Source: Prostheceraeus crozeri (lineage: Eukaryota > Platyhelminthes > Polycladida > Euryleptidae). From it: a stretch of DNA of 64,000 nucleotides. The position numbers and the translations under genes were made by a program. The DNA lies in assembly GCA_907163375.1 (NCBI GenBank), contig CAJQUW010001668.1, forward strand, positions 248,001-312,000. The letters run 5' to 3'. The notes under the pieces were generated by a model. That model was given only the letters and a program-made list of their open reading frames with translations, was not told the DNA's origin and ran no database searches. Below, piece by piece: positions 59,544 through 64,000 of the stretch. How positions within the stretch are numbered: position 1 is the first letter of the stretch; each line of letters opens with the position of its first letter.

Positions 59544-60960
59544 CACTAAATTCCAGAAGACTTGTCGCACTAGGCTATTAGCTAGCATGGTCATTCGAGA
59601 CATGCATTAATCATAGCAGTAGAAAGTCAATAGATAATGGCAAGCATTGGATGGCAATATAGATATCTGCGCATCTGCTTCCTCTATAGACAAGCAACCA
59701 TGATATCAACTGCATGCATTATCTCTGTCATAGACAAGTGAGATGAAAAGTTCTTTTATATTAGCTATTGTGTTCTGATGTTCTGTGTTACTTAAAAGTT
59801 ACAACGCTATGAAGATGAAGGTTGCACTGCATTCCAGTAAACTCCAGAAAGAAAACAATGCGTATCTTCGGGGCCTTGCTGTAGGATTATCAATGAAAAT
59901 GCTCAAAGTAACAGAAATTGCCAAGATGCTCAAGGTTGATAGAAGAACAATTCAACGATGGAAAAAGAAACATCAAGAGCAAGAATTTTGTGATAAGCGA
60001 ACAACTGGTCGACGAAGAAAAACCACCCACCGCTCAGATCGCCTTCTAACACGCTTGGCTAGAAAGCACAACTTTTCTTCGGCAAAGGAGCTCAGAAACA
60101 TGTGGAAAGAGCGAGTGAGCCTACAGACTGTCTACAGAAGACTGCGAATTGTTGGATTGAGGAAGCGTGCATCTTTTTGTGCCCCCTTGCTTTCCATCAA
60201 TCAAAAGAAGTCTCGAGAAAGGTGGGCGATGAAAAAATGTGCTTGGAGACAAGCATGGAGAAATGTCATCTTCTCTGACGAATCTCGCTTTAGACGCATG
60301 AACAACGACAGGCGTGTGCGAGTATGGAGAGAAATGGGTCAAAGGATGGCGGAGAGAAACTGCAAGGCTTCAGTTCAAGCGATGGGAGGGTCTATCCACG
60401 TTTGGGGAGCCATCTGGTTTGGTGGAAGAAGCAAGTTGACTATCTTAAAGAGCTTTGTAAACGGAAAGACTTATACCGATCTTCTCAAGCGATTTTTCGA
60501 TGACGAGGAAACACCAAGCAATCACCTCTTTCAGGATGACAATGCTCCTGCGCATCGGTCTGTACAAGTTGAACGTTTTTGTTCCAGCCACAGCATCAGA
60601 AGACTTGACTGGCCTTCAAGATCTCCTGATCTTAATCCTATGGAGCACCTGTGGGATCTCATGAAGCGTCGGATCAGTAAAAGAGGACACATTGACTCCT
60701 TGAAGAGCCTAGAAGAAGCGATTGTGGAGGAGTGGAACGCAATTCCTGAATCCATCATCAGCAGCTTGATTGACAGTATGCAGAGAAGAGTTCGAGCTGT
60801 GATTACTGCCAAGGGAAGTCACACCCGGTATTAGTGTGCCCTGGCATCCTTGTCATTTAATGTGGGAATATATGCTGTTCATATTTATTGTAAAAGATCA
60901 AAGTTTTTATTGCGTCTTTCTCAAGCTATCGAAGTGCGGCAAGTCTTTTGGAATTTAGTG
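59544..60960 (+). mobile_element. Complete Tc1 element (1417 bp)
   Basis: Terminal inverted repeats start cactaaattcca and extend about 28 bp with two mismatches. TA flanks both sides (59542-59543 and 60961-60962). One uninterrupted plus-strand transposase frame lies inside. It is a different Tc1 lineage from the cagtccgtttcat family. Intact ends and frame suggest a young copy. Repeat family Y lies 38 bp to its right and 1.4 kb to its left. Confidence 0.93.
59809..60834 (+). CDS. Tc1-type transposase, full length
   Basis: Encodes 341 residues from the first in-frame ATG, the usual Tc1 length. It binds the element ends and performs cut-and-paste transposition in the nucleus. Two helix-turn-helix regions are visible (about 20-60, containing VTEIAKMLKVDRRTIQRWKK, and about 75-118), joined by a basic GRRRKTT linker in place of the usual GRPR-like motif. 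The catalytic triad is complete: D157 in FSDESRF, D244 in FQDDNAPAH and E279 in SPDLNPMEHLWD, with 34 residues between the last two (DD34E). The C-terminus AKGSHTRY is typical. No stop or shift interrupts it. An alternative non-ATG start 24 bp upstream is unlikely. Confidence 0.95.
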   Translation: MKMKVALHSSKLQKENNAYLRGLAVGLSMKMLKVTEIAKMLKVDRRTIQRWKKKHQEQEFCDKRTTGRRRKTTHRSDRLLTRLARKHNFSSAKELRNMWKERVSLQTVYRRLRIVGLRKRASFCAPLLSINQKKSRERWAMKKCAWRQAWRNVIFSDESRFRRMNNDRRVRVWREMGQRMAERNCKASVQAMGGSIHVWGAIWFGGRSKLTILKSFVNGKTYTDLLKRFFDDEETPSNHLFQDDNAPAHRSVQVERFCSSHSIRRLDWPSRSPDLNPMEHLWDLMKRRISKRGHIDSLKSLEEAIVEEWNAIPESIISSLIDSMQRRVRAVITAKGSHTRY

Positions 60961-60997
60961 TATATACCACATGAGATTTCTCGAATATATTAATGAA

Positions 60998-61249
60998 TAT
61001 ATTAATCCATGGAATAGTAGGCTATTTCACATGATGCAATACCACCATCTCACTAAAATTCTCTTCATGATTTGCTTCATGAGATCCTGTGATCAACAAC
61101 TTCCACAGCCAACTTGGCAAATAGTTTGACTATGATATAATGTTTTAGATCGAATCTGATCTACAAACCATAGATTTTTCTATGTGCCATCATTGTATGT
61201 AGGCAAGATATCAAACTTTCATTCTAGTGTAGTAGTATGTACTTCTATG
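60998..61249 (+). repeat. Dispersed repeat family Y, copy 2
   Basis: Direct repeat of 57856-58101 with a moderate number of differences and small gaps. Confidence 0.6.
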
Positions 61250-61953
61250 CTTGAAATCTCGTATGGTATTCCTACATTGCTACTGAACCATAAATCTATT
61301 ACATCAAAAGTCCAAGATTTTGATCTGTAAAAGACTAAAGTCTATGATAATTTTCTACATAGCCCATGCAGCTCAGAAAATTAAAGTATGTCAAGCTTGA
61401 GATATCTACGAGTCCAAATTATGAACCATAGGAATCACCTCACTGCCATTTTCACTGGGAATGCGGAGGTGGATGGTGAGATGCTCCTACCTCAATGCCA
61501 TTACACAGCAAATTAGACGGCCTTAGTTATGCAATTAAGGTCGTGTAATTTGAAATTGGAGATTTATAAGCGACTTTCACAGAAAAATGACAATTGAAAT
61601 ATAGGCTGATAAGCCTACTTAGTAACAATGAACGTCATGTCAACTGAACGACATTTGATGAACGAAAACATAGAAAATTTCATTTTAGACAAAAACTTTT
61701 ATCTGCCATTCATTGGATTAATGTGTGTTCTTTTTAATTCTATCTGACAAGAGGAGGAACCAGTTAGATCTCGGCAAACCTGGACATTCATAATAGGTAT
61801 TGGGTGTACATCATTCTGTGTTAGTCTCATTTTCGACCTAGTTCCCTACAGAAACTCGCTCTGGCTGCCGGACTAGATCGGAATTCATGAATTTTACAGA
61901 TCTTTAGCTTTTGCATTTGCTCGTGTATCGAAGGAAATAAACTTTCGAAATAC
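61250..61953. other. Unassigned stretch
   Basis: Nothing recognised. Confidence 0.4.
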
Positions 61954-62546
61954 TGCAAAAATAACCAAAGAAGAGAGGTAAATTTCAACAGGCACCAGAT
62001 GCATTATTAAAGTCGTGCGAGCTTTCGGCTGTTCGCCTTAATCATGCACATCAAGTGATAGGTAAGCAAAGAAGATCGAAAACAGAATTTACACTAATAA
62101 TCACTAAATCATTAAAGACAAATACTGTAAGCATAGAAATAAACTGTTTATCTGAAGTTGACTAGAATGGAAATTGACTCAAGGTCACGGCACATCCGCG
62201 GGAACTAAGGGATGAATGACCAATTAAGAGCTTAGATTTACACATGTGACTGATTCTAGTCCAATGATTAAGACGTTGAAAGGTGTATCTAAGTGAAAAT
62301 GCGTGCGATTTTTGTGCCACTATTGTGTATTGCATGAAGATTAACTTCCATTCTAGAGGTTTTATTGTTGTCAATTTCTATGACTGTAAGTTAACGGTAA
62401 AAAATGCAAGGCAAGCATACTACTGAAAAGAAAATTTAGTAGAGTAAAGAAATGATGAAAAATAATCAGAGGTTGTTAGAGAATTATTAGAGGCAACAGC
62501 ATCTGGTGATTGTTGAAATTTACCTCTCTTTTTGGTGATTTTTGCA
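61954..62546. mobile_element. Non-autonomous element with about 49-bp inverted ends, host to a MITE
   Basis: Left end 61954-62002 and right end 62499-62546 are inverse complements (tgcaaaaat(a/c)accaaa, agagaggtaaatttcaaca, caccagatgc) with few mismatches. Removing the inserted MITE leaves about 334 bp. Just inside the left end is gagctttcggctgttcgcctt, a word type common near Penelope-like element ends, so this may be a Penelope relic with inverted terminal parts, or a MITE. No clear target duplication is seen. Confidence 0.6.
62132..62382 (+). mobile_element. hAT-like MITE (251 bp)
   Basis: Same family as 52081-52336, flanked by the perfect 8-bp duplication actgtaag (62124-62131 and 62383-62390). 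It is five bases shorter because of a small internal deletion around gggaactaaggga. It sits inside the 61954-62546 element. Confidence 0.93.
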
Positions 62547-63200
62547 ACTTGAATCGCCCTCCTGTACCCAGGGCCCTCCTATATTATTTCGATACCTATG
62601 GTTGATTCAAACTCTATATTTTACATGCATGTGTTAGAGGGAGTCAACCACTTATATGTATGTTTTCTCATTAAAGTGTGCAATACTTCATTTTACGGAG
62701 CAGTGAGATCGAAAATTTCTAAGATTTTTCGATAGAGCGCTCTGTACAGGTTTAAGAAATTTCTAGAATTAAGTTTGTAATTATAGGGCGTCTTGTACAA
62801 TTGAAGTTGCCTATGTGCACCATGCGCCTTTGTTTTCCAATAATTTTTAAAAGTATTTCAATCTCCTTGTAATGACTACAGTGAATACTGAACAGACGGA
62901 ATTAACGACGAGATTCTATTTTATGATGTCTTTCATTTAGTAAACTTCCTAACTATTATTTTAAGCCATTGTCAAACAATCTCTCACTGGTCTACGTCAC
63001 TCTACAATAATAATTCAATTCTTAGAATTCTTGACAACCTGTTTCTCGGAAGATATCATTTCTTTTAACGCTGGCTGCTGATAGTGACGAGTGACTGGGG
63101 CGAGTTTATGCCCCATATGGAAAATATTGATCTGATTACTTCACAACAACCTTGTACGAGCAGTACGACGGAACTACAGCCATGTACATACGTCTACTAA
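62547..63200. other. Unassigned stretch
   Basis: Nothing recognised before the open frame at 63201. Confidence 0.4.
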
Positions 63201-63533
63201 TACAGCGACCGTTGTATAAGTGGACGTAAACGAAGAGGACGAAGAAGCACCAAACGTCGTGATGCTCGTGACCTGACTGCAATAATCGCCAAAGGGATTT
63301 CACGCAATGCACTCTTTTTTAGTCAATATCAAGTATCTGCTACTGATTTTGTATTTGAATATTTATGGGGAATAAGTAAATGTACATGTAGGTCTATCTA
63401 TGGAAGTTGTGTAAGGCCAAAGTTTATGGATAGAATAAAATTATATTCTGAATATGAGGAAGTTGGTTCCTTAAAATATCTAATAAACAACGAAAAAGTT
63501 GTGAAGTTAGGTCTACAGGGCTATCTAAAGTAA
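63201..63533 (+). CDS. Open frame with strongly basic start, unidentified
   Basis: This frame stays open for 110 codons after the TAA at 63198-63200 and ends at a TAA. It begins SDRCISGRKRRGRRSTKRRD, continues LTAIIAKGISRNALFF and ends KLGLQGYLK. The arginine/lysine cluster looks like a nuclear localisation or nucleic-acid-binding tail. There is no early ATG (the first methionine is far into the frame), so it would have to be an exon or a fragment of a decayed element. I recognise no family. Length alone is only weak evidence in AT-rich DNA; the basic, GC-richer first third is what makes it notable. Confidence 0.3.
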   Translation, partial: YSDRCISGRKRRGRRSTKRRDARDLTAIIAKGISRNALFFSQYQVSATDFVFEYLWGISKCTCRSIYGSCVRPKFMDRIKLYSEYEEVGSLKYLINNEKVVKLGLQGYLK

Positions 63534-64000
63534 GCTATATCTAAAATATATTCTGTTTTTCAAATATTTATTCGATCTTGTTAATATATAAAATATGTAC
63601 AATTAATTTAGAAGCTGAAATGGATTTCGCAATTTCTATTGGTTTCCATAATGCGTGCCATTGTTACAAAAATGTACCAAGCGCCTTGTTTTCAATTTTT
63701 AGAATTTGAATACCTTTGATAAGGGCTTTTCATAAGGTTCATGACAATGGGCAAAATTTTGTTGAAGTCAAGAAAATAGATTTGAAAAATAGTGTACAGA
63801 TCGCCCTATTTTCTCAAATTTTATACAGAGCGCCCTCGGGGTCAAAAACGCCCGAGTCACTGCTATTTTGTACCAAAAGCCCGAATTTTCAATTATCGTG
63901 TGTACCAAACACCCGTATTATAATAAAGACGTATATTTGACGATAAATGCCTCATTAATAAAAATCGTGAGGCCAGTACACGTGATAATACCTGAATCAT
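63534..64000. other. Unassigned stretch
   Basis: Nothing recognised; a 74-codon plus frame at 63716-63940 has no known domain. Confidence 0.4.

Noticed and set aside
57856-61249. Family Y repeats as the two LTRs of one retroelement
   Set aside because: No TG...CA ends, no primer site and no retroelement coding between them; a Tc1 with its own TA duplication lies inside instead.

Overview
This is AT-rich animal DNA with the look of a marine invertebrate deuterostome, and I lean towards an echinoderm. The reasons are: spliced-gene style intergenic sequence with no bacterial gene layout; several superfamilies of animal transposons (mariner, Tc1, hAT-like MITEs, CR1/L2-type LINEs, Penelope-like GIY-YIG pieces, a tRNA-derived SINE, a solo LTR); and an excess of the palindromic octamer TAGGCCTA, which from memory is common in sea-urchin-like genomes. 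The species assignment is inference.

The window is essentially a transposon graveyard with a few young insertions and no complete recognisable host gene. From left to right: 1-9.5 kb is unassigned AT-rich sequence with GC-rich CCGGATCC patches and a foldback element at 4.3 kb. 9.5-13.2 kb holds a dispersed repeat, a Penelope-like remnant and Tc1-family copy 1. 13-23 kb has a foldback, a GIY-YIG remnant, a SINE and three LINE tails. 23-30 kb is mostly empty, with a few isolated exon-like segments. 30.4-34.2 kb is a dense nest: Tc1 copy 2, then a 256-bp hAT-like MITE with a second copy inserted in it and a third inserted in the second, then an intact-looking mariner. 35-39.5 kb holds short repeats, a long inverted/tandem array beside a CpG-rich patch, and a second GIY-YIG piece. 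40.7-41.0 kb has a terminal-exon candidate. 43.6-44.2 kb is a solo LTR. 44.9-48.2 kb carries SINE-related repeats. 50.1-50.9 kb is a retroelement C-terminal fragment. 51.3-52.7 kb is Tc1 copy 3 with a hAT-like MITE inside. 54-58.9 kb holds LINE remnants and foldbacks. 59.5-61.0 kb is an intact-looking Tc1 element. 61.9-62.5 kb is a TIR element carrying another MITE copy. 63.2-63.5 kb is an unidentified basic open frame.

The best-supported coding regions are two full-length transposases: mariner (33053-34108, DD34D) and Tc1 (59809-60834, DD34E), each between matching terminal inverted repeats and TA target duplications. The most striking structure is the three-deep MITE nest at 31805-32588. 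Each of the three elements measures exactly 256 bp once its guest and one 8-bp target duplication are removed.
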